6,532 nucleotides of DNA from CAWACC01 sp964390695 (GCA_964390695.1 CAYMKI010000165.1:1-6532); one strand, 5' to 3'; counted from the first letter of the stretch, positions 1 to 6,387 are shown. The notes: a model not told the origin generated them from the sequence alone. Translations and numbers: made by a program.

Positions 1-1
1 G

Positions 2-40
2 AATCGCCCCAAGTTGAGCTTTGCTCAAAGAGGGGCGATT
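2..40 (+). terminator. Hairpin terminator of an upstream gene
   Basis: Bases 2-10 (AATCGCCCC) pair perfectly with 32-40. Inside a symmetric 3x3 internal loop, bases 14-19 (TTGAGC) pair with 23-28 around a TTT loop, giving a 15-pair stem. The downstream T-run is poor (TTTA), so this is a strong structure with a weak U-tract. It most likely ends a rightward gene lying off the left edge. It could also act on leftward transcription, whose tract would lie outside the window. Confidence 0.6.
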
Positions 41-265
41 TATCCTCAGCGTACTCTATGGCTCTGTCTTCTCTGTGTTTTACTAATTCTTTCCTTGATG
101 TGTCGCGTCAGTGCCCACTAAAATTCGTTGGTAAATTCCATTTTTATAAATCAGATGGATATCTATCTCTTTTTCAAATCGTAAACTAATAGACTCAAAC
201 TCTAAAGCTAAACATATGTTGTACACCGCTAGCTAAAGCTGGCACAAACGCACCATTAAAAACAC
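41..265. other. Non-coding region upstream of trxA
   Basis: No reading frame with a credible start, ribosome site or recognisable product is seen on either strand, and no tRNA-like fold was found. Two weak items are visible. A possible second promoter is TTGATG (95-100), 18 bases, then TAAAAT (119-124). A 16-base near-palindrome (153-168, one mismatched pair) is followed by five Ts at 170-174. Neither is strong enough to call as a gene or site by itself. Confidence 0.5.
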
Positions 266-295
266 TTGCATGCAGCTAGAAGATTGGAGTATGAT
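266..295 (+). promoter_or_regulatory. Sigma-70-type promoter of trxA
   Basis: TTGCAT (266-271) and TATGAT (290-295) each differ from the -35 and -10 consensus at two positions or fewer and are 18 bases apart. Transcription would begin near base 302, leaving a leader of about 20 bases that contains the ribosome site GGAG (312-315) five bases before the trxA ATG. The -35 box overlaps an 8-base palindrome, TGCATGCA (267-274). No start site has been measured, so this is prediction by pattern and spacing. Confidence 0.6.
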
Positions 296-320
296 GCTAA
301 TGTAACAACTTGGAGAAGAT

Positions 321-641
321 ATGGGAGAATTAATAAAATTATTAGATGACCACAATTTTGACAGTGGGATTCAATCCGGCGTGACCTTAGTCGATTTTTT
401 TGCCAATTGGTGTGGGCCTTGCCGCATGATAGCGCCTATCATGGAAGATCTTTCAAAAGAATTTTCCGGAAAAGCGACTATAGCTAAAGTCGATGTTGAT
501 CAGGCGCAAGAAGTTGCCACCAAGTACAATGTAACTTCCATTCCAACCGTGATTCTTTTCTTAAATGGACAAGAAGTCAAGCGTGTCATTGGTGTGCGGG
601 ACAAAGGCACCTTTGCGACCATGTTGAATGCAGCCTTATAG
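321..641 (+). CDS. trxA: Thioredoxin
   Basis: Small cytosolic disulfide reductase of 106 residues, the usual length for thioredoxin 1. It carries the active site WCGPC at residues 30-34 (C31 and C34 are the redox pair), the buried Asp at D25, a lysine at K56, and the cis-proline loop TSIPT with P75. These match E. coli TrxA D26, K57 and P76 in order and spacing. In the family the protein is recharged by thioredoxin reductase with NADPH and reduces ribonucleotide reductase, peroxiredoxins and other proteins. The ATG at 321 has a well-placed GGAG five bases upstream and a good promoter before it. From memory, the blocks around NFDS, LVDFFA.WCGPCRM and VTSIPT.ILF resemble chlamydial thioredoxin closely. 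The gene is followed after 11 bases by a small membrane-protein gene and is probably co-transcribed with it. Confidence 0.97.
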   Translation: MGELIKLLDDHNFDSGIQSGVTLVDFFANWCGPCRMIAPIMEDLSKEFSGKATIAKVDVDQAQEVATKYNVTSIPTVILFLNGQEVKRVIGVRDKGTFATMLNAAL

Positions 642-652
642 AAGGTGATGAC

Positions 653-874
653 ATGGAGGTAGGTAAGCTGTTGATGATTTTAGGCATATTGTGCTTGGGG
701 ATCGGCATTTTACTTACCTTCAATATCTCCATCCCTTTTCTTGGAAAGCTACCTGGAGATATTTCCTACAAAGGAGACCATTTCCAGTTCTATTTTCCTG
801 TGACCACTAGCGTTATCCTCAGCGTCTTGATATCTATTTTACTTTATCTATTTTCGATCGGCAATTCCCGCTAA
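653..874 (+). CDS. Small two-helix membrane protein, DUF2905 family
   Basis: A 73-residue protein with two hydrophobic segments, roughly residues 5-23 and 49-69. They are joined by a short polar loop containing GKLPGDI (31-37) and a run of aromatics ending FYFP (46-49). The order helix, LG(K/R)LPGDI, aromatic-rich stretch, helix is the hallmark of the DUF2905 family of short bacterial inner-membrane proteins, whose function is unknown. No enzymatic residues are evident. The ATG at 653 is preceded by the ribosome-site-like GAAGGTG (641-647), which overlaps the last base of the trxA stop codon. The two genes are 11 bases apart, so this is very probably the second gene of a trxA transcript. That arrangement alone does not show a redox role, and the single cysteine (C14) lies within the first helix. 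Confidence 0.85.
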   Translation: MEVGKLLMILGILCLGIGILLTFNISIPFLGKLPGDISYKGDHFQFYFPVTTSVILSVLISILLYLFSIGNSR

Positions 875-898
875 AACTTCTTTAATAAGAAAAAACAT

Positions 899-922
899 GA
901 TAGGCACAACTCATGCCTAATC
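899..922 (-). terminator. Intergenic hairpin, probable terminator of the ABC-F/folE operon
   Basis: TAGGCA (901-906) pairs with TGCCTA (914-919) around a 7-base loop, and two more pairs form past a single bulged base. Read leftward, the stem is followed four bases later by six Ts (complement of the A-run at 890-895), a normal intrinsic terminator layout. It lies about 87 bases beyond the folE stop. Read rightward, it sits 25 bases after the DUF2905 stop but has only a broken T-tract. It may therefore act in both directions, better on the minus strand. Confidence 0.5.
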
Positions 923-1008
923 TTTCATAAAGAGCCTAAGAAATAGGTTCGTGCTGGAGCCCGTAAACGCTTCCAATTCTCCAAACGCTAAACCGGTCTT
1001 GGTTTGTG

Positions 1009-1692
1009 TTATTCAAACTTGCGGTTGATAGCCTCGAAAAATTCCTTGCGCAATTCGTGATCGGATTCAAATTTTCCCCTCAAGACATTGGTGATGGCAT
1101 GACTATCGTCATCTTCAATGCCGCGGGCCAATATGCAATAATGCTCAGCAGCAAGGGACACCGCCACATCTTCGCTTTCCAACACCGTGACCAAGCAATC
1201 TGCTATTTGCGCTGTCAGACGCTCTTGCACCTGCGGACGGCGGGAAAAATAGCGCACGATGCGGGGTATCTTGGAGAGGCCGATCACTTTTTTCTGAGGA
1301 ACGTAGGCCACATACGCCGTACCAATCATCGGCACAAAATGATGTTCGCAAAAGCTGCTAAAATTGACGCGCATAAACACGATATGATTATGCGTTTCAT
1401 ATTTGAATTCGTTGTCGATATGGCTGATGACAGGGAAATTCGCATAATCCAACCCTGAAAAGACTTCGTTCACATACATTTTAGCCACCCGATATGGGGT
1501 TTTGGCCAAGGACTCATCGGACAAGTCCAGATCCAACACCTCCATGATCTCTTTAAAACGATCGGCTATGTAGTCGATTTTCTCTTCTTTGGAAAGCGTG
1601 GAGCGTTTCTTCACAATAGGTGAAGGAAAGTGGGTGATCGCTGGCAGAGGGGATTTTGCTGGAACTTTATTTTTTGATAATTTCTTCTTCAT
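1009..1692 (-). CDS. folE: GTP cyclohydrolase I
   Basis: Converts GTP to 7,8-dihydroneopterin triphosphate, the first step of folate/pterin synthesis; family members are cytosolic toroidal decamers that bind zinc. Counted from the ATG (227 residues; E. coli FolE has 222), the zinc ligands are C115 and H118 in the CEHH motif and C186 in HYC. H117, H184 and E157 (in RPQVQERLT, 152-160) match the E. coli catalytic and GTP-binding residues with a constant offset of five. The block GLDYANFP (80-87) is nearly identical to the E. coli protein, so this is the classic FolE (type IA), not FolE2. Residues 1-35 form a lysine- and proline-rich extension of low similarity. An in-frame GTG (1693-1695) directly touches the upstream ABC-F stop codon (TAA-GTG-ATG). 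I prefer the ATG because the purine-rich AAGAAG stretch is better spaced from it. The zero gap implies an operon with coupled translation. Confidence 0.95.
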   Translation of the reverse strand: MKKKLSKNKVPAKSPLPAITHFPSPIVKKRSTLSKEEKIDYIADRFKEIMEVLDLDLSDESLAKTPYRVAKMYVNEVFSGLDYANFPVISHIDNEFKYETHNHIVFMRVNFSSFCEHHFVPMIGTAYVAYVPQKKVIGLSKIPRIVRYFSRRPQVQERLTAQIADCLVTVLESEDVAVSLAAEHYCILARGIEDDDSHAITNVLRGKFESDHELRKEFFEAINRKFE

Positions 1693-1695
1693 CAC

Positions 1696-3294
1696 TTACT
1701 TCTTAGCCTTGATCTCTGCTTTTTTTATTAGATATTGTTCCAAAGGACCGTCAAAGATATGAACACCATCTTCTTCGAAGGCTATGATTTTGGTAGCCAC
1801 GTTGGCTATTAAATCTCGGTCATGGCTTGCCACAATCACTGTCCCCTTGTATTCTTGGAGGCCCCACGCCAAAGCCGATACGGCTTCAAGGTCGAGGTGG
1901 TTATTAGGTTCATCCAAAATCAACATATTGTGATCCGACAACATCATCCCGCCCAGGATAAGTCTGGCTGTTTCTCCTCCGGATAGCCCAGCTACGGGTT
2001 TGAAGGCGTCATCGCCCCCAAAGAGCATCTTGCCCATGACACCGCGGATATCCTGGTCATAGATATTAGGGCGCCGCTCTTTCAGCCATGAAAAGGCATT
2101 GATGGAGCCTTTTTTCTCGATGATCTCCTGATGGTTCTGTGGAAAATAGCTGACAAGGACCTGATGGCCGGGTTCAACAGAGCCATGGTCAGGCTCCAGG
2201 ACTGCCGCCAGCATCTTCAGCAAGGTGGTTTTACCGCGGCCGTTATTACCGATGACCCCGATTTTATCTCCTCTATGGATTTCCAAACTAAAGTCATCGA
2301 TGACAAGCTGGCCGTCATAGGATTTTCTTAAATTGTTAGCTTTGATGATCACCTTACCGGGCTGTTTTTCACAGGGGATAAAGCGGATGTAAGGCCTCTG
2401 AATATTTGACTTCTTCAGGTCTTGCGGTTGCAGCCTGTCGATTTCTCGCAGGCGCGACTGCACCTGGCTGGCACGGGTACCGGCGCCAAAGCGGGCCACA
2501 AACTCCCGGAGTTGAGAGATTTTCTTTTCTTTCGATTTGGCATCTTGCTCCGCGCGTTCCCGCACAGAACTCTTGGCCACGATCATTTCATCGTAGTTGC
2601 CTGGATAGATGATGATAGTTTCATAGTCTATATCGGCGATATGTGTCGTCACAGAATTTAAAAAATGGCGGTCGTGGCTGATGACGATCATGGTGCCTTT
2701 GTATTCATGCAAAAATTTCTCCAGCCAGCCTATAGACTCCAAATCCAAGTGGTTGGTCGGTTCGTCGAGGAGCAGGGCCTGCGGTTCGCCGAAAAGCGCT
2801 TGGCAAAGCATTACGCGGAATTGCATATCTGTAGGAATCTGGTTCATAGCCATTTCATAATGCTCATGAGGTATACCCATGCCGGATAACAACTCTTCCG
2901 CATTGGCTTCCGCAGAATAGCCGTCTTCTTCCGCCACAATACCTTCGAGCTCACCTAAGCGCATGCCGACATCATCGGTCATTTCCACTTCATACAGTGC
3001 ATTGCGTTCTTCCAATGCCTTCCATAGGCGCTGGTTGCCCATGATCACGACATCCAGGACTTTAAATTCGGCAAAATCTTCAATATTTTGACGCAGCAGC
3101 CCCACACGGTCGGGAAGGGTAACTGTACCGCTAGTAGGCTCTTCAAGGCCCATTATGATTTTCATCAAGGTGGATTTGCCGCAACCATTTGGCCCTGTTA
3201 GACCATAGCGGTTGCCTGCATTGAAAGTGATGGTCACATCGTCAAATAAGACACGGCTGCCGAAACTTTTGGAAATTTTATTTAAGGTAATCAT
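1696..3294 (-). CDS. ybiT: ABC-F family ATPase, YbiT type
   Basis: A 532-residue protein (E. coli YbiT 530) with two fused nucleotide-binding domains and no membrane segment. ABC-F proteins are not transporters: they bind ribosomes and use ATP to adjust translation or relieve stalling. Domain 1 has Walker A GPNGCGKST (34-42), Walker B ending LLLDEPTNHLD with E178, and H207. Its signature loop reads NQIPTDMQFR instead of LSGGE, a degeneracy that E. coli YbiT shares. The charged helical linker (about 235-310) is the usual arm that reaches the P-site tRNA. Domain 2 has Walker A GNNGRGKTT (349-357), a canonical LSGGE (437-441), Walker B with E462, and H491. The family motif EPTNHLD is EPNNHLD in this second half (462-468). 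The whole linear order and blocks such as GNRYGL and EEDGYSAEA follow YbiT. The ATG at 3294 has only a weak AG-rich ribosome site. The stop codon abuts folE, so this is the first gene of a two-gene operon. Confidence 0.93.
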   Translation of the reverse strand: MITLNKISKSFGSRVLFDDVTITFNAGNRYGLTGPNGCGKSTLMKIIMGLEEPTSGTVTLPDRVGLLRQNIEDFAEFKVLDVVIMGNQRLWKALEERNALYEVEMTDDVGMRLGELEGIVAEEDGYSAEANAEELLSGMGIPHEHYEMAMNQIPTDMQFRVMLCQALFGEPQALLLDEPTNHLDLESIGWLEKFLHEYKGTMIVISHDRHFLNSVTTHIADIDYETIIIYPGNYDEMIVAKSSVRERAEQDAKSKEKKISQLREFVARFGAGTRASQVQSRLREIDRLQPQDLKKSNIQRPYIRFIPCEKQPGKVIIKANNLRKSYDGQLVIDDFSLEIHRGDKIGVIGNNGRGKTTLLKMLAAVLEPDHGSVEPGHQVLVSYFPQNHQEIIEKKGSINAFSWLKERRPNIYDQDIRGVMGKMLFGGDDAFKPVAGLSGGETARLILGGMMLSDHNMLILDEPNNHLDLEAVSALAWGLQEYKGTVIVASHDRDLIANVATKIIAFEEDGVHIFDGPLEQYLIKKAEIKAKK

Positions 3295-3311
3295 ATTTTC
3301 TTTAATTTTGA

Positions 3312-3340
3312 GTTGTTATAAGAACAAATTATATAACAAC
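3312..3340. repeat. Perfect 9+9 inverted repeat, operator-like
   Basis: GTTGTTATA (3312-3320) and TATAACAAC (3332-3340) are exact reverse complements separated by 11 bases. The right arm overlaps the probable -10 box of the leftward ABC-F gene, and the left arm lies near the expected transcription start, 18 bases before the ABC-F ATG. A dyad in this position is a typical binding site for a dimeric repressor. The transcript would not contain both arms, which argues against an RNA hairpin role. The A+T-rich background makes chance occurrence a real alternative. Confidence 0.45.
3328..3333 (-). promoter_or_regulatory. Probable -10 element of the ABC-F/folE operon
   Basis: Read on the minus strand this is exactly TATAAT, 34 bases before the ABC-F ATG. 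The best-spaced -35 candidate is only TTTAAA (3351-3356, 17-base spacer). A better-looking TTGATT (3355-3360) is 21 bases away, which is too far. The promoter is therefore called mainly on the -10 box and its position. Confidence 0.4.
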
Positions 3341-3400
3341 AAGCATAAAATTTAAATCAAAAAAAGCAAAGGAAATCACTATTAAAAAAAATCCCCTCTC

Positions 3401-3409
3401 TGCTATACA
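3401..3409 (+). promoter_or_regulatory. Extended -10 promoter element of the P450 gene
   Basis: TGCTATACA fits the extended -10 form TG-N-TATAAT with two mismatches in the hexamer. It lies 35 bases before the preferred P450 start, with transcription expected near 3416. Seventeen bases upstream there is only ATTAAA (3381-3386), a poor -35, which is the usual situation for extended -10 promoters. Confidence 0.35.
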
Positions 3410-3433
3410 GAAAAAAATTTAAAAACCATAAAG

Positions 3434-3438
3434 AGGTG
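3434..3438 (+). promoter_or_regulatory. Ribosome binding site that fixes the P450 start
   Basis: AGGTG at 3434-3438, within AGAGGTGA, is a good Shine-Dalgarno sequence six bases before the ATG at 3445. The in-frame GTG at 3436-3438 is part of this sequence, so it is very unlikely to be the start codon. Confidence 0.7.
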
Positions 3439-3444
3439 AGATTT

Positions 3445-4920
3445 ATGAGTTGGGTCTTAAATGCATTTTACTCTTCAAAGCCCTTAACCTCATGTAAAGC
3501 AGAATTAAGACCTGCCACCGAGGACGAAATCAAAGCGCATTCTAAACCTAGAAGTTGGAGCTCTTACCTGGACCAAGCTATCAACTGCCTGTGTGTGCCT
3601 GTCTTGATGAGTTACCGCACCATCTTCGGTTATGTAGCCAAAAGATCCCCCGAAGTAGGATTGACACGGATTTATGCGGATATCTTTGCCACCAAAAATC
3701 CCGAAGTGATCAAAGCTGTCCTGTTAAAGCATAGAAACGATCCGCAAAACGGAGTATTTTCTCATGCTATAGTGTCTAAAGGGTTGACGGATGTGTTCCA
3801 ACAATTTTATCCCAAAATAACAACCAACGACATCATTCTCACCTGCGATCCAGAGCATACCGAAATTTTCCGCAAATTTCTCAACCAGTTTTTCACGCCC
3901 CTATCTATGAAACCCTATCTGGAAGACATACATACTATCATTTCAGATATATGCTCAAAATGGGGCAGCCCGCAACAAGGGATCGTCGTAAACAAGGAAA
4001 CGAAATTATTAGCTACGGCCGTGATGTCCCAAATCTTTTTAGGCTATGCTGAACCCTATGATAAAGTTTCCGCGGCATCTACCAATACTGTGTTATGGAC
4101 TGCCGATAATTTGATGACCACGCTCAGCCCTGTGTATCGCTTGGGCACGTACCTATTGCCCTTTATGGCAATTTTATCCTCCAAAGACAAAGCCGAGACA
4201 CAAAAAAATCTACGCGAGGCTGTCGACAAAGCCTTGCATCAAGCCTCACAGAGCGATGCCAAACCATCTCTTGTTAAAGAGATGGTAAACAAAAAATTCT
4301 CGCAAGAACAAATCCAGGCGATGATCCTCACCTTGTTTGTAGCCGGCCAGGACAACGTCTCGACTTCATTATCACATATCTTGCTGAAGCTAGCCCAGTC
4401 AAAGGAACTGCAAGCTAAGGTCCGGGAAGATTCCGAAGAGCCTCTACAATCCAAAACCTTAAGAGGGTTGATTTGCGAGAGCCTGAGGGTGTTATGTCCG
4501 GTAGGAGGAATTGGCCGAACTGTCGCCAAACCCTCATTGCTAACATTGACCCAACCGGAGACAGGTGAAGTGATCTCTACGACGCTGCTAACTGCTGACG
4601 CCAATTTAAATACCATGAATCAATTCGTAGCCGATGACCCTTCGATCTATCCAAACCCTGAAAAATTTGATATCGCACGACATCAAAACCAGTCTAGCTT
4701 TCTTCCACATATGCCCCATATGCCCTTTGGACATGGCACGCATATGTGTCCTGGATGGTACCTCTACTACGCCATTTCAGCCTTCACAGTGGCTTACATC
4801 GTGAATAATTTCGAACTGAGCACTTCTTTTGAAGGCGAACCCAAAACCAAGATCCGGTTTGTGACCCAGTTGGCGGAAAACATTACGGTTCATTTCAAAA
4901 ACCGCAAAAAAACTGAGTAG
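3445..4920 (+). CDS. Cytochrome P450
   Basis: Heme-thiolate monooxygenase of 491 residues, somewhat longer than typical bacterial P450s of about 400-450. In order it shows the C-helix block DPEHTEIFRK (135-144), the I-helix AGQDN (300-304), the ExxR motif ESLR (345-348), an arginine in GRT (358), PEKF (405-408) and the heme loop FGHGTHMCPG (428-437), where C435 is the heme ligand. The I-helix is unusual: the family's AG.(D/E)T has Asn in place of the proton-relay Thr (N304). There is no signal peptide; residues 45-62 are only moderately hydrophobic, so a cytosolic or peripheral location is likely. No ferredoxin, flavodoxin or reductase gene is adjacent, so the electron donor is not known from this window. 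The substrate cannot be read from the sequence; fatty acid or sterol-like lipids are guesses. The ATG at 3445 is chosen over an in-frame GTG at 3436 that lies inside the ribosome site. It appears to be a single-gene transcript ending at a strong terminator. Confidence 0.93.
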   Translation: MSWVLNAFYSSKPLTSCKAELRPATEDEIKAHSKPRSWSSYLDQAINCLCVPVLMSYRTIFGYVAKRSPEVGLTRIYADIFATKNPEVIKAVLLKHRNDPQNGVFSHAIVSKGLTDVFQQFYPKITTNDIILTCDPEHTEIFRKFLNQFFTPLSMKPYLEDIHTIISDICSKWGSPQQGIVVNKETKLLATAVMSQIFLGYAEPYDKVSAASTNTVLWTADNLMTTLSPVYRLGTYLLPFMAILSSKDKAETQKNLREAVDKALHQASQSDAKPSLVKEMVNKKFSQEQIQAMILTLFVAGQDNVSTSLSHILLKLAQSKELQAKVREDSEEPLQSKTLRGLICESLRVLCPVGGIGRTVAKPSLLTLTQPETGEVISTTLLTADANLNTMNQFVADDPSIYPNPEKFDIARHQNQSSFLPHMPHMPFGHGTHMCPGWYLYYAISAFTVAYIVNNFELSTSFEGEPKTKIRFVTQLAENITVHFKNRKKTE

Positions 4921-4949
4921 CTAGGAGTGATGCAGGTCAGATTATCTAC

Positions 4950-4980
4950 AAAAAATCCAGGGCAGCGCCCTGGATTTTTT
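4950..4980. terminator. Bidirectional intrinsic terminator
   Basis: AAAAAATCCAGGGC (4950-4963) and GCCCTGGATTTTTT (4967-4980) are exact reverse complements around the 3-base loop AGC. The G+C-rich core is flanked by six As on one side and six Ts on the other, so it works for transcripts from either direction. It sits 30 bases after the P450 stop and 17 bases beyond the stop of the converging coiled-coil gene, and serves both. Confidence 0.93.
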
Positions 4981-4996
4981 ATGAGCTTGTTACAGC

Positions 4997-6382
4997 TTAG
5001 ACATTCTTTGTTGAGGTTGTATCAGGCTGGCTGAACACGGAAATTGTAATAGTTCCATCGGGCTTTGTTTGGACAATTTTACGCCTTTTAGCATCCTGTT
5101 TTTCAATCACAGAGGATGCAGGTGAGGGTCTTTTAAATTGCGCATTAGATGAGGGCTCTTGGACTAAACCAGGAGTCGCATCAGAGGGAGGATCTCTTCT
5201 AAGCCTACGTTTCTTTTGATCCTCACTAGATTTTTGCTGGGCAGCATCACCGGGCTTGGATACAGCTGCTGCAGGTTGATTTAACCTTTTATCACTCTGT
5301 TTAGGATCCTTGGGATGAAGTTCCTGTAGTCTTAGCTGTTGTTTTAACTGCAAGACTTCGGCTTCCAACGCTTGTTGTTTTTGCCTACTCGCTTCTATGG
5401 TTTCAGCTTGCATTTTATTATCTGCCATAAGTTGAATGTTTGCAGCCGCGAGAGCATTAGCTTTTTGAATTTCGAAGGTGCTTTTTTGAGTCTCTGCCTT
5501 CAATTGCTTTCGAGTATCTTCAAGGCATATTGATAAATCTTGCTCTTTTTTATAAGATGCCTCAATTTGTTTTCTCATGTCTCTTTGTTGCGACAGATGG
5601 GAGGTATTGGCTGCCTTAAGTCTATCTTCTGCTTCGACAGCTAATTTCAATTGCTCGTCATATTCCACGAGACGATTTCTCAAGCTTGTATTTTCTAACT
5701 TAGCATCTTCGATTTCGTACCTAGCTTGCTCGTACAATGTCTCTTCCTCATTGAGCTTACTGCTCAGCCATTCTATTCGACCTCTCAGGTGTTGTACCGT
5801 TTCATGAGTCTCTTTTAGTTCATTTGCATATTGCTGAATCTTTTCTCTCATTTGTTGCTGTATTTCTTTGGACTGCGCAGCTTCACGTCTAGAGTGTTCC
5901 TGTAGGGTTGTTTCTTTCTCTTTTAATGATTCTATTTCTTTTAATTGTTGTAGATTTTGCAGTCTTAATTTTTCGTTACTTTTGTTTTCATCTAACAGTC
6001 GCTGCTTTAAATTATCTTCGACTCTATCAAAACCCTTTTTCTCCTCCTCAAGCTTCTGGCATCTAGCTATCGATTTTTCACTGGCTGCTTTCACTTCCAA
6101 GATTTGCTTCGAAAGGATATCTATCTTTTCTTGCAGTTTTTTTCCTTTGTCTTCGCTATCATTCAAAAATTTTTGATAAGATTGTAATGCACGGTCTAGG
6201 TCTTTGTTTTCCTCTTGCAGCTTTGCATTAGCAGCTATAGCTTTTTGTAACTCCTCATTTAGGGTATTCATTTTCGTTATAAGCACCATATCAACGGCAT
6301 GAGATACACCTTGGATCAAGGCTTGCGACTGATTATTGAGACTAGCTTGAATTAAATTAGCTTGATTAGAATTAACGCTCAT
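4997..6382 (-). CDS. Long coiled-coil protein with basic, disordered C-terminus; possible secreted effector
   Basis: I do not recognise a named family. The 461-residue protein has three parts. Residues 1-28 are rich in Ser, Asn and Gln with few charges, the composition often seen in type III secretion signals. Residues about 37-356 are almost uninterrupted heptad-like, Glu/Lys/Gln/Leu-rich sequence with no proline, predicted as a long coiled coil. Residues about 357-461 are Pro/Ser/Lys/Gln-rich and probably disordered. They contain two basic clusters, KKRRLRR (390-396) and KRRK (432-435), that resemble nuclear localisation signals. There is no transmembrane segment, so it is not a typical inclusion-membrane protein. 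The start at 6382 is chosen because GGAGA (6388-6392) precedes it at correct spacing; an in-frame GTG at 6433 and an ATG at 6394 lack such a site. No convincing promoter was found upstream. A cytoskeletal or structural role, or similarity only through coiled-coil composition, is equally possible. Confidence 0.85.
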   Translation of the reverse strand: MSVNSNQANLIQASLNNQSQALIQGVSHAVDMVLITKMNTLNEELQKAIAANAKLQEENKDLDRALQSYQKFLNDSEDKGKKLQEKIDILSKQILEVKAASEKSIARCQKLEEEKKGFDRVEDNLKQRLLDENKSNEKLRLQNLQQLKEIESLKEKETTLQEHSRREAAQSKEIQQQMREKIQQYANELKETHETVQHLRGRIEWLSSKLNEEETLYEQARYEIEDAKLENTSLRNRLVEYDEQLKLAVEAEDRLKAANTSHLSQQRDMRKQIEASYKKEQDLSICLEDTRKQLKAETQKSTFEIQKANALAAANIQLMADNKMQAETIEASRQKQQALEAEVLQLKQQLRLQELHPKDPKQSDKRLNQPAAAVSKPGDAAQQKSSEDQKKRRLRRDPPSDATPGLVQEPSSNAQFKRPSPASSVIEKQDAKRRKIVQTKPDGTITISVFSQPDTTSTKNV

Positions 6383-6387
6383 TATTT

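Noticed and set aside
964..989. Repeated AAACGCT copies and small AAACC/GGTTT hairpin (990-1005) after folE
   Set aside because: They are too short and weak to distinguish from chance; the 899-922 hairpin with a T-run is the better terminator.
1006..1458. 150-codon rightward reading frame
   Set aside because: It lies entirely opposite folE, has no ribosome site and resembles no protein family; the minus-strand frame has full FolE motifs.
2131..2889. Several rightward frames of 66-79 codons
   Set aside because: All are shadows opposite the ABC-F gene, mutually overlapping and without start signals.
4239..4616. 125-codon leftward reading frame
   Set aside because: It is antisense to the P450 I-helix to ExxR region, with no start signals; the P450 frame is clearly the coding one.
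5868..6176. 102-codon rightward frame rich in Ser, Phe and Cys
   Set aside because: This composition is the expected complement of a Glu/Lys-rich coiled-coil gene; there is no ribosome site.
4997..6382. Inclusion-membrane (Inc) protein
   Set aside because: Inc proteins carry a paired hydrophobic hairpin of about 40-60 residues, and no such segment exists in this protein.
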